DNA of 64,000 nt from Acidihalobacter ferrooxydans (GCF_001975725.1 NZ_CP019434.1:2363646-2427645), one strand, 5' to 3'; shown: positions 7,627-17,821, counted from the first letter of the stretch. The notes: generated by a model from the sequence alone, not told the origin. A program made the numbers and translations.

Positions 7627-9138
7627 TCAAGACAGGAACAGGCGATAGGCCGGATTCTCCGTCTCCTCCCGGTACGGATAGCCCATTTCCTCCAGGAATT
7701 GCCTGAACGCCGGTTGATCCCCCTTCGGCACCTGCATGCCGACCAGCACCCGGCCATAGTCCATGCCGTGGCTACGGTAGTGGAACAGACTGATGTTCCA
7801 CGCCTCGGCCATGTGCGACAGAAACTGGAGCAAGGCACCGGGGCGCTCGGGAAACTCGAAGTGGTAGACGATTTCGTTGTCGCTCGGCGGGGCGGCGCCG
7901 CCGACCATGTAGCGCATGTGCAGCTTGGCCATCTCGTTGTCGGACATATCCAGCACGTCGTAACCCTTGCCGGTAAGGCGTTCGATAATGGCATCGCGCT
8001 CGGCATCGCCGTCGTTGAGCCGCACGCCGACGAACACATGTGCCTGACTGCTGTCGGCATAACGGTAATTGAACTCGGTGATCGGGCGCTTGCCCAGGGT
8101 GCGACACAGACGCTTGAAACTGCCCGGCTGCTCGGGAATGGTGACCGCGATCACCGCCTCGCGGCGTTCGCCGATCTCCGCGCGCTCGGCAACGTGGCGC
8201 AAACGGTCGAAATTCATGTTGGCGCCGCTGTTGATCGCCACAAGCGTCCTGTCCCGCGCGTCCTCGCGCGCGACCCATTTCTTCATGCCCGCCACGCCGA
8301 GCGCACCGGACGGCTCGACGATCGCGCGCGTGTCGTCGAAAATATCCTTGATCGCCGCGCAGATTTCGTCCGTGCTGACCAGCAGCACTTCGTCCACGTA
8401 CTTGCGCGCGAGGCGAAACGGCTCCTTGCCGATCTGCCGCACCGCCGTGCCGTCGGCGAAGATGCCGACTTCCTTGAGCCGCACGCGCCGACCGTGCGCC
8501 AGAGCCTCGGACAAGGTCGGGGCCTCATCCGCCTCGACCCCGATCACGCGGGTCTGCGGCGACAGTGCTTTCACATAAACGGCGATACCGGCGATCAGGC
8601 CACCCCCGCCAACCGGCACGAACACGGCGTCCAGCGGCCCGGTGTGCTGGCGTAACACCTCCATCGCCACCGTCCCCTGTCCGGCGATGACCAGTGGATC
8701 GTCGAAGGGCGGCACGAAGACCATCCCCTCCGACTCGACCAGAGTCATTGCGTGGGCGAACGCTTCGTCGAAATTATCGCCTTCCAGCACGGCCTTGGCG
8801 CCCAGCGCACGCACCGCGTCGACCTTGATCGCCGGCGTCGTGCGCGGCATCACGATCACAGCCCGCACGCCCAGCTTGCGCGCGGCGAGCGCGACGCCCT
8901 GCGCATGATTGCCGGCCGAGGCCGTAATCACGCCTTTCGAGCGCTCGGCCTCGGTCAGCGCGGCAACGCGGTTGTACGCGCCGCGCAGCTTGAAGGAAAA
9001 AACCGGCTGCAGGTCTTCCCGTTTGAGCAGCACCTGATTGCCGAGGCGCCGGCTGAGTGAGCGGGCCGGGTCGAGCGGCGTTTCCTGCGCCACGTCGTAC
9101 ACCTGCGCGGTGAGTATGCGTCTTACGTAATCGTCCAT
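7627..9138 (-). CDS. ilvA: Threonine dehydratase, biosynthetic
   Basis: PLP enzyme that deaminates threonine to 2-oxobutanoate, the first committed step of isoleucine synthesis. The product is 503 residues from the start MDDYVRRIL; the family length is about 510. The PLP lysine is in [13 protein letters not shown], the glycine-rich phosphate loop is VGGGGLIAG, and SAGNHAQG is also present. Two C-terminal ACT-like regulatory domains (about residues 325-500) are where isoleucine inhibits and valine activates in characterised enzymes. An ATG 36 bases upstream would add residues not found in the family. It is divergent from rpiA. Confidence 0.96.
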   Translation of the reverse strand: MDDYVRRILTAQVYDVAQETPLDPARSLSRRLGNQVLLKREDLQPVFSFKLRGAYNRVAALTEAERSKGVITASAGNHAQGVALAARKLGVRAVIVMPRTTPAIKVDAVRALGAKAVLEGDNFDEAFAHAMTLVESEGMVFVPPFDDPLVIAGQGTVAMEVLRQHTGPLDAVFVPVGGGGLIAGIAVYVKALSPQTRVIGVEADEAPTLSEALAHGRRVRLKEVGIFADGTAVRQIGKEPFRLARKYVDEVLLVSTDEICAAIKDIFDDTRAIVEPSGALGVAGMKKWVAREDARDRTLVAINSGANMNFDRLRHVAERAEIGERREAVIAVTIPEQPGSFKRLCRTLGKRPITEFNYRYADSSQAHVFVGVRLNDGDAERDAIIERLTGKGYDVLDMSDNEMAKLHMRYMVGGAAPPSDNEIVYHFEFPERPGALLQFLSHMAEAWNISLFHYRSHGMDYGRVLVGMQVPKGDQPAFRQFLEEMGYPYREETENPAYRLFLS

Positions 9139-9265
9139 CGCGCGACGATACAGGGCCTGTGCGCCATGCCGCAAGCGCTGGCCGGCGCTTTTCGCAGCGC
9201 TCTTTCTGCAATGGCCGGGGTACGGTTATCATGCCGCTCACCACATATTAAAAAAGGATCAGAGC

Positions 9266-9922
9266 ATGGATCAGGACGCAATGAAGAAAGCGGCCGCCGA
9301 AGCGGCGCTGAGCTATATCGAGAACGGCATGATCGTCGGGATCGGCACCGGCTCCACCGCCAATCACTTCATCGACCTGCTGGCCGGCATCAAGGCCCGC
9401 ATCGACGGCACCGTCGCCAGCTCCGAGGCAAGCGCGCAGCGCCTGCGCGGCCACGGCATCCCGGTGCTCGACCTCAACTCGGTCGGGCAATTGCCGCTCT
9501 ACGTGGACGGCGCCGACGAGGCCACCCGTCAACTGTATCTGATCAAGGGCGGCGGCGGCGCGCTCACGCGTGAGAAGATTCTTGCCGGGGCGTCGGATCG
9601 CTTCGTCTGCGTCGCCGACGGCAGCAAGCTGGTCAACTATCTGGGCAAATTCCCGCTGCCGCTGGAAGTCATCCCCATGGCGCGCAGCTTCGTCGCCCGA
9701 GAGCTGGTCAAGCGCGGTGCCAGGCCCGTGCTGCGCGACGGTTTCACCACCGACAACGGCAATGTGATTCTCGATGTACACAACCTGGAAATCATGGAGC
9801 CGGTGGCGCTGGAAACCGAACTCAACATGATCCCCGGCGTCGTCACCGTCGGGATTTTCGCCGCGCGCCCGGCGGATGTGCTGATCCTCGGCACTGCGGA
9901 AGGCGTCAAGACCCTCAGCTGA
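9266..9922 (+). CDS. rpiA: Ribose-5-phosphate isomerase A
   Basis: Interconverts ribose 5-phosphate and ribulose 5-phosphate in the pentose phosphate pathway and Calvin cycle. The 218-residue product matches family length (E. coli 219). Visible motifs are [14 protein letters not shown] (phosphate-binding), YVDGADEA with the catalytic Asp residues, and [14 protein letters not shown] with the catalytic Glu region. The ATG follows AAAAAAGGATCAGAGC. It is transcribed away from ilvA; the 127-base spacer must hold both promoters. Confidence 0.96.
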   Translation: MDQDAMKKAAAEAALSYIENGMIVGIGTGSTANHFIDLLAGIKARIDGTVASSEASAQRLRGHGIPVLDLNSVGQLPLYVDGADEATRQLYLIKGGGGALTREKILAGASDRFVCVADGSKLVNYLGKFPLPLEVIPMARSFVARELVKRGARPVLRDGFTTDNGNVILDVHNLEIMEPVALETELNMIPGVVTVGIFAARPADVLILGTAEGVKTLS

Positions 9923-10023
9923 CGGACAGTCTGTGACGACAGCGCCGCACCCTTCGCGTCGTCACTCGATGGCCTTTGGGTCAGGCGCGCCGCCGTACGG
10001 ACCACCCGCCGGCGGCGCGACCC

Positions 10024-12429
10024 TCAGGCGTTGCCGGCAGGCGCTGGCGGATTCGTATTGGATGGTTCATCAGGTGACACATCAGGTGACGCTGCGGGCG
10101 GCGACTCCAGACGCAGGGCCGCGGCCGGCGCCTTGCCATCCTTGCCCTCGCCAAACCACACGGTCTGCTGCGGGAACGGTATTTCGATGCCGGCACGGTC
10201 GAAATGGATTTTCACCAGTCGGTTCATCGCGCGCTGGACACCCCATTGGGTGCCGGGTTTGACCTTGATCGAAACACGGATATCCACCGAACTGTTGTTC
10301 AACGCCACGACGCCATGCACGACCATCGGTTCGAGTATGTTGTCCTTGACCGCCTCGTCGGTCATCAGATCGTCGAAAGCTTCATGCAGTTTTTGTGTCG
10401 CCTCGTCGATATCCTCGCGGTAGGCAATGCCGTACACGCCGATGCAGTTGGCAAAACCGTGCGAAAAATTGGACACCTCGTTCACCGAGGAATACGGAAT
10501 GATGTGGTAGGTGCCATATACGTCGCGCAGCCGTACCGAGCGGATCGACACCATCTCGGCAGTGCCGGTAATGTTGCCCGCAGTGACGACATCACCCACG
10601 TTGATGGCATTTTCGACCTGGATGAACACGCCGTTGATGATGTCCTGCACCAGTTTCTGCGAGCCAAAACCCACCGCCAGCCCCAGCACACTGGCGCCGG
10701 CCAGCAGCGGGCCGATATTCATGCCCAGCGCCGACAACAGCATCATGCTGCCGATCACCGCGATCACGATGCCGAAGACGAGCCGAAACAGACTAAGCAG
10801 CGTTTTGGCGCGTGCCGAAGGGATGCGGTCGCCGCCGGCCTGCAAACGTGCCTCGACGAGGCTGTCGACCAACGCCCAGATCACCAGTATCACGCCGGCG
10901 ATAACCGCGGCAACGATCACCCGACCCAGCACCAACTGACCGGTCGGGCTGCCCAGCCAGGCCAGCACGTTGACGATACGCCAGACTTCGGCCAGCGCGG
11001 CAAACAGCACCACGGCGATGACCGTATGCGCACTCGCCAGCACATAAGGGCGCAACTGGTTGACGCGCCGCTCCAGCGAAGGCAGTCGGCGCGTCACGCT
11101 GGCGGGCACATGCAACGCCGCGCCAAGCCACTGCCCCATGAATTTCGAGATCAGCAGCGCGAGCAGGATATAGACCAGGCTGAGCACCGAAGCGTGGGCG
11201 ATGAACGGCAGCACGTCACCCGGCCGCAACAGCAGAGCGCCCAGCAACACCGTGATATACAGCACTGCCAGGAGCAGCCAGACCCGGGCCAGCACCCGCA
11301 GCACCCAGGCCATCGTGCCCTCGCCACGGCGCTGTGCGGCTGCCTGCAATGCCTGCGTAAACGCCTCGCGGCGCGCCAGCAGCGCACGCACCGCATCGAC
11401 GTAGGCCAACACCCCGATCAGCCAGATCAGGGCATGCGCCAGCGGCTGACCGACCCAGTGAGCGGTCATCGGCACGATAAAAACCAGTCCGTACCCGAGC
11501 AGCATCACCAGGCGCGTCAAGGGCGCGCGCAGGCGGCGCGTAACCCTGGCGCCGCGCCCCAGCAGCACACTGACGGAAAAACGCTCGCTGAGCAGCAGCA
11601 GTACGACCAGATGCAACCCCTCGACCAAAAGAAATGCGTGCAACCAGGCCGCGAACAATATCCGCAGCGACGCGTTGCTCCCGCTCAGCCACGCCGCCGC
11701 CACGCCGCCGATACTCCAGGCGATGCCGATGACGACCACACCCGCCACGCCCTGAATCACCACCATCAGCAGCCCGCGCAACAGCCGCGACCGATCACTG
11801 CCGCGCGCCGCCCAGTTGAACAGCATGCCCAAGGGCACGCGCAGCGGCAGGCGTAGACCCCATAACACCGCGTACATCAGCAGCGCAAGCGCGGCAACCG
11901 GCCAGGCCAGATGTGCGATACCGCGCCAATGGCTCGTCGCCTGAGGCGAATCCACCAGAGAATTGCGCAGGGATTGCAATGCATTGAGCGCGCCGACGGA
12001 TTGCGCAGTCAGGGCATTGATAGAGCCTAGAAGAATGTCGGTCAAGGTGTGCGTCGACGGTGCGGCAGCGGTCTTGCTCGCGGTCTTCGTCGTGGTCTGC
12101 GCCGCGGTTTTTGCAGTCCCCGTCTGCTCCGCCGCCAGCTTCTGCAGCGTTGCGATCAGCGCCGCGCGTGCCTTCGGGTTCTGAAGCATGCGCTCCAGCG
12201 CGCGGTAATCCTCGGCCGTGGTCGTCGGCGACGGGTTCGCCTGCGCCGCGCTGGCGTGCGACGTGCTTGCCGCCGGTTTCGACGCCTGGGCGAAGGAGAG
12301 ACCGGGCAATGCGAAGCCGGCGGCGTGGGCGGACCATGGCAGCGCACACCCGAGCAGAATCAGCCCAATGGCGAACAGCTTCGATAAGGAAAAATCCGCG
12401 CGACCGGACCGCGCCAATGCGAACAACAT
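10024..12429 (-). CDS. Large MscS-family mechanosensitive channel (YbiO-like)
   Basis: An 801-residue inner-membrane protein. It has an N-terminal signal or membrane segment ending near HAAGFALPG, then a low-complexity Ala/Thr periplasmic stretch (about residues 45-130), about ten hydrophobic segments, and a C-terminal MscS core. The core shows the pore and beta domain pattern LGMNIGPLLAGASVLGLAVG followed by FGSQKLVQDIINGVFIQVE. It probably releases solutes upon hypo-osmotic shock. The size and layout resemble the moderate-conductance channel YbiO. I start at 12429 because a strong GGAGGGG lies seven bases upstream; a miniature repeat begins only a few bases before that site. Confidence 0.85.
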   Translation of the reverse strand: MLFALARSGRADFSLSKLFAIGLILLGCALPWSAHAAGFALPGLSFAQASKPAASTSHASAAQANPSPTTTAEDYRALERMLQNPKARAALIATLQKLAAEQTGTAKTAAQTTTKTASKTAAAPSTHTLTDILLGSINALTAQSVGALNALQSLRNSLVDSPQATSHWRGIAHLAWPVAALALLMYAVLWGLRLPLRVPLGMLFNWAARGSDRSRLLRGLLMVVIQGVAGVVVIGIAWSIGGVAAAWLSGSNASLRILFAAWLHAFLLVEGLHLVVLLLLSERFSVSVLLGRGARVTRRLRAPLTRLVMLLGYGLVFIVPMTAHWVGQPLAHALIWLIGVLAYVDAVRALLARREAFTQALQAAAQRRGEGTMAWVLRVLARVWLLLAVLYITVLLGALLLRPGDVLPFIAHASVLSLVYILLALLISKFMGQWLGAALHVPASVTRRLPSLERRVNQLRPYVLASAHTVIAVVLFAALAEVWRIVNVLAWLGSPTGQLVLGRVIVAAVIAGVILVIWALVDSLVEARLQAGGDRIPSARAKTLLSLFRLVFGIVIAVIGSMMLLSALGMNIGPLLAGASVLGLAVGFGSQKLVQDIINGVFIQVENAINVGDVVTAGNITGTAEMVSIRSVRLRDVYGTYHIIPYSSVNEVSNFSHGFANCIGVYGIAYREDIDEATQKLHEAFDDLMTDEAVKDNILEPMVVHGVVALNNSSVDIRVSIKVKPGTQWGVQRAMNRLVKIHFDRAGIEIPFPQQTVWFGEGKDGKAPAAALRLESPPAASPDVSPDEPSNTNPPAPAGNA

Positions 12430-12446
12430 GAAAAGCCCCTCCAGGA

Positions 12447-12546
12447 GCAAGCCTGTCGGACCAGAGAAGAATCGGCTGCGACGATGGGATAATGGGACCT
12501 ATTCCACACTCGCCTCGCTACGATCCTCCCAGTCCGACAGGCTTGC
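12447..12546. repeat. MITE-like repeat, family A copy 2
   Basis: A 100-bp element bounded by inverted ends GCAAGCCTGTCGGAC (12447-12461) and GTCCGACAGGCTTGC (12532-12546), a perfect 15-bp terminal inverted repeat. Internally it carries the family core ATCGGCTGCG(A/G)CGATGGGATAATGGG. Related copies are at 31772-31940, 52431-52731 (reverse) and 54190-54241. It has no coding capacity. It lies just upstream of the ribosome binding site of the MscS-type gene, so that gene's promoter is within or beyond it. Confidence 0.8.
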
Positions 12547-12823
12547 GTTATAAATAACGATGCGCGCTGCGTGATGCGCGGCCACGCGTCGGGCGGACAT
12601 GGTACACAACCGGCGCCTGCCCCCGTCAAATGACGCCTGATGCAGACACCCGCAGGCAGGTACGCAAGCCAGCACACCGGGCCGCTTGATGGCATACCGA
12701 ACCCGCAGAAGCACCGCACGTAGCGTGCAACAGTCGCTACCTGCCATCACCACCAGTGATGTTTCCTACCCCGACTGTTGCATGAAATTGTGCGGGTATC
12801 GCGCCGTATATGCGCAATCACCT
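12547..12823. other. Gap without a gene between the repeat and the GH15 gene
   Basis: No coding region is supported here. The segment 12777-12822 (GTTGCATGAAATTGTGCGGG, then ATCGCGCC) resembles the left end of repeat family B, seen in full at 39451-39610. The remaining 230 bases show nothing I can assign. Confidence 0.5.
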
Positions 12824-15232
12824 CTATTGCGCGATCACCTCGACCGCGAAATCCTCCCCTTGCCACTGCCCGTCTGCCGACCAGCGAAAGGTGAAATCGA
12901 TCCGTGAGCCCACGGCCAGTCGGCCGGTCGGCAGACACGCCAGATGGCCCAATGCCCAGTCCTCGGTTGGCGTATCGCGCACATCCTGCCAACCGTCCAC
13001 GCCCCAGTGCACCGTGGCCGGCGCGCGCAGCAGAACACGCAACTCCTGGCCCTGACGCAGGGTGCGCGGCCGTTGACGGAAACGCCACAGGACGTAATCC
13101 AGCGTCGGCCGCTGTCCGCCGTAGCGCGCCCAGGTGCGTGGCGGCGCATCGACCGGTCGTCCCTGCTCCAGGCTCAGACACAGCTTGACGAACTCGCTGT
13201 GCGCCCAGACCAGCGGCATCGCGGCGCCAGTCGGCGCACCGGGTTCGAGGTCGTGTTCAGGAATCGGCGCCGCGTCCCACACCTGCTCAGGCAGCAGTCC
13301 GCCGCGCCCGGTCATCGCCGCCATCGAGCGCAGGTACGGCCCCACGTCCTCACCGGCGAGCAATGCGTAATGACCGCGCTCGCCGATGAGCAGCGGCCAG
13401 CCGCGCCCGCGTCCGGTGCCGTCGAACGGCGTGCCGTCCGGATGCTCGCCGTAGCCGTCACCGTTGTAACGATGCCAGACCGGGCCATGCGGCGTGTCGT
13501 GGCGCAGCAGGCGGTCGACCACTTTGAGACTGGACACGACGCAGGGATCGTGCGCATCGCGCAGGCCGTAACGCACCAGTTGCAGGAAATCGGTGGAAAT
13601 CTGCTCGTCGGCCGGGCGGTCGTAGTCGTGCGCGCGGTTCTTGATGAACAGATGCTCGGCCTTCGCGCCCTCGCACATCAGCACATGCACCGGCGCCGCG
13701 CGCAGGTAATAGCCGGACACCCCCGCCTCGCGCGCCAGCGCCGTGTCCTGCGCCCAGCACCAGCTTTCGATGTTTGCGTTCCAATAGTCGGCCACCATGA
13801 GCGCCAGTTCGGCCGCGCGGCCATGGAGAAACTGCGCGCCTTCGACCAGCGCCCCAATGGCGATGGCGAGGGTAAAGGTGTTGATGCCGGGGTCTTCCTC
13901 CCAGCGATCCTGGCCGGTACACGGCCCTTCGGCGAGGATGAAGCGCAGCGCCAGCTCGACCATACCCGTCACCGGTATCGCCCCGAGTTCGCCATGGGCG
14001 GCAAGCAATCCGGCCAGCAGCACGGGGAACGCCGTCTCGTCGAGCTGGATGCCCTGCCAGAACGGCTTGCCGCCGAGCCACTGGTTCTGCAACCAATGGC
14101 CGTCCGCCTGCTGCGTGGCATGCAGGTAGGCCAACACATCACGCGCCGTATCGTAGGCGCCGAGCGCGACCAGTGCGCCGGCCGATTCGACCAGATCCCG
14201 CGACCACACCAGATGATAACCGCCACGGCTCTCGTTGGCCTCACCCCAGGGCACCGCCAGACTCGCCACCAGCGCACCGGGATAGGTGCGATCCTCGTGA
14301 ATCTTCAGGACGTTGAGCGAGCGCCGGAACAGACCCGCCACGGCTGCATCCAGCCGCGGCAGGCGGGGACAGGCGCAAACCTCGCGCCAGTGTCGCCAAC
14401 CGTCGGCATAGGCATCCCACACCGACTCGAAACCCAGCGCCAGCGTGCTCCAGGCCAGCGTGTCCGCCGCCTCGCGGCTGCCCGCAAAGCCCACCGCGAG
14501 CGTGCAGCGGCGCGGCAGTCTGGCGCCGAGAGCCACTTCGCCCGGCCCCGCCTCGGCATAGTGCCAGCGCATTGCGCCGTGGCGGGCAAAGTCCTCGCGC
14601 AAATCGCTGGCGCCGACCTCGCCGACCGAACGCGCGTCCAGCGCCGGCCTGCCTTCGACATCGCAGCATTGCAGCGCCAAAGCAAACGGGCCCTGGTCCG
14701 CCCAGAGCGTACGTCGACCGTCCCACTCGCCGGTCGCGGCGAGATTGCCTTCGGCATCGCCGCCCAGCCGCGCAGCGAGTAAAGCGTAAGGACGCAGTGT
14801 CTCGTCGCCATCGAGCGTGACCTCCAGCAGCAGTACGTCGCGGTGCGGATCGACGCACACCCGCAGCCGCAGCTCGAAGCGAGGATGACGATGAACCAGC
14901 ATTGCAAGCGGCAGATCGTCTTCGAGCCGCTCGACGCTATAGGCGTCCTGTCCCTTGAGCGCGACCCAAAAATCCACGCCATCGGCAACGACAAAATCAA
15001 GTTCGCGCAACTGAGGAATGTCGATGCGCGGATAATAGACCTCACTGACGATGCCGCGCGCGAGCGTAAACCAGACCCGGCTCGCGCCCAGCGCCGTGCC
15101 CACCATCTCCTTGCGTGCGCTGCTCCAGACCGCCTTTCTCGTTTCTGCAACCGGCGCCTTGCCGCATGGCGGATGCATGGAAAACCCGGATGTTTCGGAC
15201 ATGATCCCAACCCCACAAAGACCGACATTCAT
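12824..15232 (-). CDS. Glycoside hydrolase family 15, glucoamylase-type
   Basis: An 802-residue enzyme of the bacterial glucoamylase/glucodextranase group, which removes glucose from alpha-glucan ends. The N-terminal beta-sandwich begins around WSSARKEMVGTALG and SEVYYPRIDIPQLRELDFVV. The (alpha/alpha)6 catalytic domain includes GGYHLVWSRDLVESAGALVALG, QLDETAFPVLL and WEEDPGINTFTLA (the last with the probable catalytic acid), and GHYALLAGED. There is no clear signal peptide, so it may act on cytoplasmic glycogen. Starts at 15232 (ATG after AGGGGCATC) or 15202 are both possible. A stand-alone gene, divergent from SOR. Confidence 0.85.
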   Translation of the reverse strand: MNVGLCGVGIMSETSGFSMHPPCGKAPVAETRKAVWSSARKEMVGTALGASRVWFTLARGIVSEVYYPRIDIPQLRELDFVVADGVDFWVALKGQDAYSVERLEDDLPLAMLVHRHPRFELRLRVCVDPHRDVLLLEVTLDGDETLRPYALLAARLGGDAEGNLAATGEWDGRRTLWADQGPFALALQCCDVEGRPALDARSVGEVGASDLREDFARHGAMRWHYAEAGPGEVALGARLPRRCTLAVGFAGSREAADTLAWSTLALGFESVWDAYADGWRHWREVCACPRLPRLDAAVAGLFRRSLNVLKIHEDRTYPGALVASLAVPWGEANESRGGYHLVWSRDLVESAGALVALGAYDTARDVLAYLHATQQADGHWLQNQWLGGKPFWQGIQLDETAFPVLLAGLLAAHGELGAIPVTGMVELALRFILAEGPCTGQDRWEEDPGINTFTLAIAIGALVEGAQFLHGRAAELALMVADYWNANIESWCWAQDTALAREAGVSGYYLRAAPVHVLMCEGAKAEHLFIKNRAHDYDRPADEQISTDFLQLVRYGLRDAHDPCVVSSLKVVDRLLRHDTPHGPVWHRYNGDGYGEHPDGTPFDGTGRGRGWPLLIGERGHYALLAGEDVGPYLRSMAAMTGRGGLLPEQVWDAAPIPEHDLEPGAPTGAAMPLVWAHSEFVKLCLSLEQGRPVDAPPRTWARYGGQRPTLDYVLWRFRQRPRTLRQGQELRVLLRAPATVHWGVDGWQDVRDTPTEDWALGHLACLPTGRLAVGSRIDFTFRWSADGQWQGEDFAVEVIAQ

Positions 15233-15340
15233 GATGCCCCTATGCGGTCTGAACGCACCGCGAACCGCTAAGTTCCCCAGGTTCGTCTGGCATCTACTAA
15301 ACAACCGCAAAAACAGCGCATCAGAGATATTTATTGCAGA

Positions 15341-15480
15341 AACATGACAGCTTCATAAGACTCATAAAAAACTAAAAATATAGACTGAAAAAACATAAAA
15401 ACAAAACTTAAATTACATTACTTTACCCCCAGTATTTGAACCAACAGAAAATTTTCAGGTCTTACTCCGTGAATGCCAAA
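15341..15480 (+). promoter_or_regulatory. AT-rich leader upstream of the SOR gene
   Basis: About 130 bases of strongly A-rich DNA (runs such as CATAAAAAACTAAAAATATA and AAAACAAAACTTAAATTACA) sit between the GH15 start and the SOR start, in clear contrast with the GC-rich surroundings. It probably contains the SOR promoter with UP-element-like tracts. TATAGA at 15379-15384 could be a -10, but I see no matching -35. The AT-richness may instead mark a transferred segment. Confidence 0.45.
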
Positions 15481-15523
15481 CGCATTCGTCCATTCGAACG
15501 CGAAGAAGCAAGGAGAAGAATTA

Positions 15524-16462
15524 ATGACAGATTCAAATCCGATTATCGCCATCAACCAAACCAGGGTTGCTAATCGCCCGGAAACCTATGCAACCATGAT
15601 GAAAGTCGGCCCCAAGGTGTGTATCACCACTGCCTCGCACCCCGGATTCCTCGGTTTCGAACAACTTATTCAGACCGGTATTCATCCGATGGCCGGCCGT
15701 TTTGGCGGCGGCGCGGTGGACATGCGCAAAACGCTCAACCCCATGGGCATGTACCAGTACACCGTATGGAAAGACGTGCATTCGCACGAAGAAATGCACC
15801 ACGACAATTTCAAGGAAATCTACGAACTCTGTGGCGCCTGCATGGACATGGTCGTCGAAGGGCCGTGGGAGCCGTATTACGAGGTCATCAAATCCGACCT
15901 GCCTCAGATTATGAGCATGACCGATGTACCCCAGATCCTGGGCGATTCTTTCGCCAAACAGGAACAGGTGCCGAAAGTCGCATTATCCGCGCAGCGCACC
16001 GTGCTGATAGGCGATCACTGGATCATGCATGGCCACGAAGACGACTTCGAAAAAGGCGCTATCGAAACGCTGACCTGGATGAAGGAAAACGTGCCCGGCA
16101 TGATTGGCTGGATGATCATGAAACAATTTGGCGTATCAGCCATCGGTTCGTTCCAGCTCGACCCTGAGGGCGCCCTCAAACAAACGCTGGGCGCCAATCC
16201 GCCGCCCTACAATTCCAATTACGGCGACAAGGTTCACGACACACCACCGATTCCGCCGCAGACACCGACGCAGTATCTGGTGCATATGGAATGGGAATCG
16301 CCCGATCATGCGCACATGGGGCTGGCTCATGCCATGGTCGATTACGAGCTGCGCCAAATTCACAATAAGGGTGTACTGGCGCACCTCGACCGCGGTCCTT
16401 ACTACATGATTTTCGCGCCCATGATGGAACAGGGCATCTGGCGCAAACACCTAAAACATTGA
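15524..16462 (+). CDS. sor: Sulfur oxygenase reductase
   Basis: Cytoplasmic, cofactor-independent mononuclear iron enzyme that disproportionates and oxygenates elemental sulfur to sulfite, thiosulfate and sulfide. The 312-residue product matches characterised SORs (about 308-311). The iron ligands correspond to His88, His92 and Glu116, and the active-site cysteines to Cys33, Cys103 and Cys106. All six follow the Acidianus ambivalens numbering (86, 90, 114; 31, 101, 104) with a constant +2 shift. The ATG at 15524 follows AAGGAGAAGAATTA. An intrinsic terminator after the stop separates it from the SQR-like gene. The A-rich leader suggests strong or separate expression. Confidence 0.96.
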   Translation: MTDSNPIIAINQTRVANRPETYATMMKVGPKVCITTASHPGFLGFEQLIQTGIHPMAGRFGGGAVDMRKTLNPMGMYQYTVWKDVHSHEEMHHDNFKEIYELCGACMDMVVEGPWEPYYEVIKSDLPQIMSMTDVPQILGDSFAKQEQVPKVALSAQRTVLIGDHWIMHGHEDDFEKGAIETLTWMKENVPGMIGWMIMKQFGVSAIGSFQLDPEGALKQTLGANPPPYNSNYGDKVHDTPPIPPQTPTQYLVHMEWESPDHAHMGLAHAMVDYELRQIHNKGVLAHLDRGPYYMIFAPMMEQGIWRKHLKH

Positions 16463-16470
16463 TCAGTTCC

Positions 16471-16504
16471 CGCCCGGTGCGGATTCGCCTCGCCGGGCGT
16501 TTTT
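16471..16504 (+). terminator. Rho-independent terminator after SOR
   Basis: CGCCCGG (16471-16477) pairs with CCGGGCG (16493-16499) and is followed by a run of five T. The hairpin starts nine bases after the SOR stop and lies 24 bases before the next ATG. It may end or attenuate the SOR transcript, so downstream genes would be expressed at a lower level. Confidence 0.85.
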
Positions 16505-16528
16505 CAATCATCTCGAGGAGGCAACAAC

Positions 16529-17821
16529 ATGAACACCAAACCGCATGTACTCGTTCTAGGTGGCAATTTCGCCGGCCTCGGCAGCGCGCAGAAAATTCGT
16601 GAATTTGCTGGCGACGCCGTCGAAATCACCGTGATCGATCGCAAGAATTATCTGCTTTTCGTGCCAAATATTCCGGCTGATGTATTCGAGAACAGGGACC
16701 CCGCCGTCGGGCAGCGCATGGATCTGCCTCCGGTGCTGGCCAAGGATGGCATTTCATTCATTCAAGGTGAGGTAACGACCTTGGACGTGGACAGCAAGAC
16801 CGTCCACTATACGCCGACCGAGCGCCCCGGCGCCGCGCCGCAGAAAATCGCCTACGACTATCTGGTGGTCGCGCTCGGCAATCGCCTCGCCTACGACAAG
16901 ATCGAAGGCTTCGATGAATACGGCGACAGCGTCAGCGATATTTATCTCGGCAACAAGCTGCGCAAGAAACTCTGGGAAGGTGGCTACAAGGGTGGCCCGA
17001 TCGCGGTCGGCTCGGCCCGCTTCCACCAGGGTGATGGTGCCAAGGGCCTGGCCCCTTATCCCGGCGGCAGTATCCCCGATGCGCTGGCCGCCTGCGAAGG
17101 CCCACCGGTCGAGGTCATGCTCTCCGTGGCCAATTATCTTAAACAGACCGGCCAGGGAGGCCCGGACAAGGTTACGGTCTTCACGCCTGCCGCGTTGATC
17201 GCCGAGGACGCCGGTGAAGGCGTGGTCGGCCAACTGCTCGACATCGCCTCGGGCATGGGTTTCAACTACGTCAACAACGGTAAGGACATCACCCGCATCA
17301 CTGCCGAAGGCGTGGAACTGGCCAGCGGGCAGACCATCGAGGCCGAACTCAAGATCATCTTCCCCGACTGGGTGGCGCATGACTTTATGCGCGGCCTGCC
17401 GATCTCCGACAGCGAAGGCTTCGTGATCACCGACCTGCTGATGAAAAACCCGAAATACCCGGAAGTGTTCGCCGCCGGCGATGCCGCCGCTGTCACCATG
17501 CCCAAGCTCGGTGCCATCGGCCATCAGGAATGCGAGATCGTGGGCCGGCAGATCGCCTGTGCGGTGGGCCGCATGAGCGAGGCCGCCGCCAACACGCCTC
17601 TCGAACCGGTGGTCTACTGCATCGGCGACATGGGCGACAACCAGGCCTTCTACATCCGCTCGAATAGCTGGTTCGGGGGTGATACGCAGATTCTCAAAAT
17701 GGGCCATGTCCCCTTCCTGCTGAAGATGCAGTACAAAAATCTGTTCTTCCGCAATCAGGGCAAGATGCCCGACTGGGGCCTGGATTTCTCCGAACTCATG
17801 GCCGAGAAAATCGCCTCCTGA
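16529..17821 (+). CDS. sqr: Sulfide:quinone oxidoreductase-like flavoprotein
   Basis: A 430-residue FAD flavoprotein of the disulfide oxidoreductase fold. VLVLGGNFAGLGSA (residues 7-20) is the first dinucleotide-binding motif; VFAAGDAAAV (313-322) is the second FAD contact. Redox-site candidates are Cys189 (AACEGPP) and Cys364 (VVYCIGDMGD), which fit the two essential cysteines of SQRs; the third cysteine of the Acidithiobacillus ferrooxidans enzyme is not evident. Family members oxidise sulfide to polysulfide and reduce quinone at the membrane. Placed after SOR, it would remove the sulfide that SOR makes. RBS GAGGAGG precedes the ATG. Confidence 0.85.
   Translation: MNTKPHVLVLGGNFAGLGSAQKIREFAGDAVEITVIDRKNYLLFVPNIPADVFENRDPAVGQRMDLPPVLAKDGISFIQGEVTTLDVDSKTVHYTPTERPGAAPQKIAYDYLVVALGNRLAYDKIEGFDEYGDSVSDIYLGNKLRKKLWEGGYKGGPIAVGSARFHQGDGAKGLAPYPGGSIPDALAACEGPPVEVMLSVANYLKQTGQGGPDKVTVFTPAALIAEDAGEGVVGQLLDIASGMGFNYVNNGKDITRITAEGVELASGQTIEAELKIIFPDWVAHDFMRGLPISDSEGFVITDLLMKNPKYPEVFAAGDAAAVTMPKLGAIGHQECEIVGRQIACAVGRMSEAAANTPLEPVVYCIGDMGDNQAFYIRSNSWFGGDTQILKMGHVPFLLKMQYKNLFFRNQGKMPDWGLDFSELMAEKIAS

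Noticed and set aside
10204..11856. 550-codon plus-strand frame opposite the MscS-type gene
   Set aside because: His/Gln/Arg-rich composition is typical of the antisense of a GC-rich gene; the minus-strand frame has clear family motifs.
12944..14782. 612-codon plus-strand frame opposite the GH15 gene
   Set aside because: Antisense shadow; the minus strand shows GH15 catalytic motifs.
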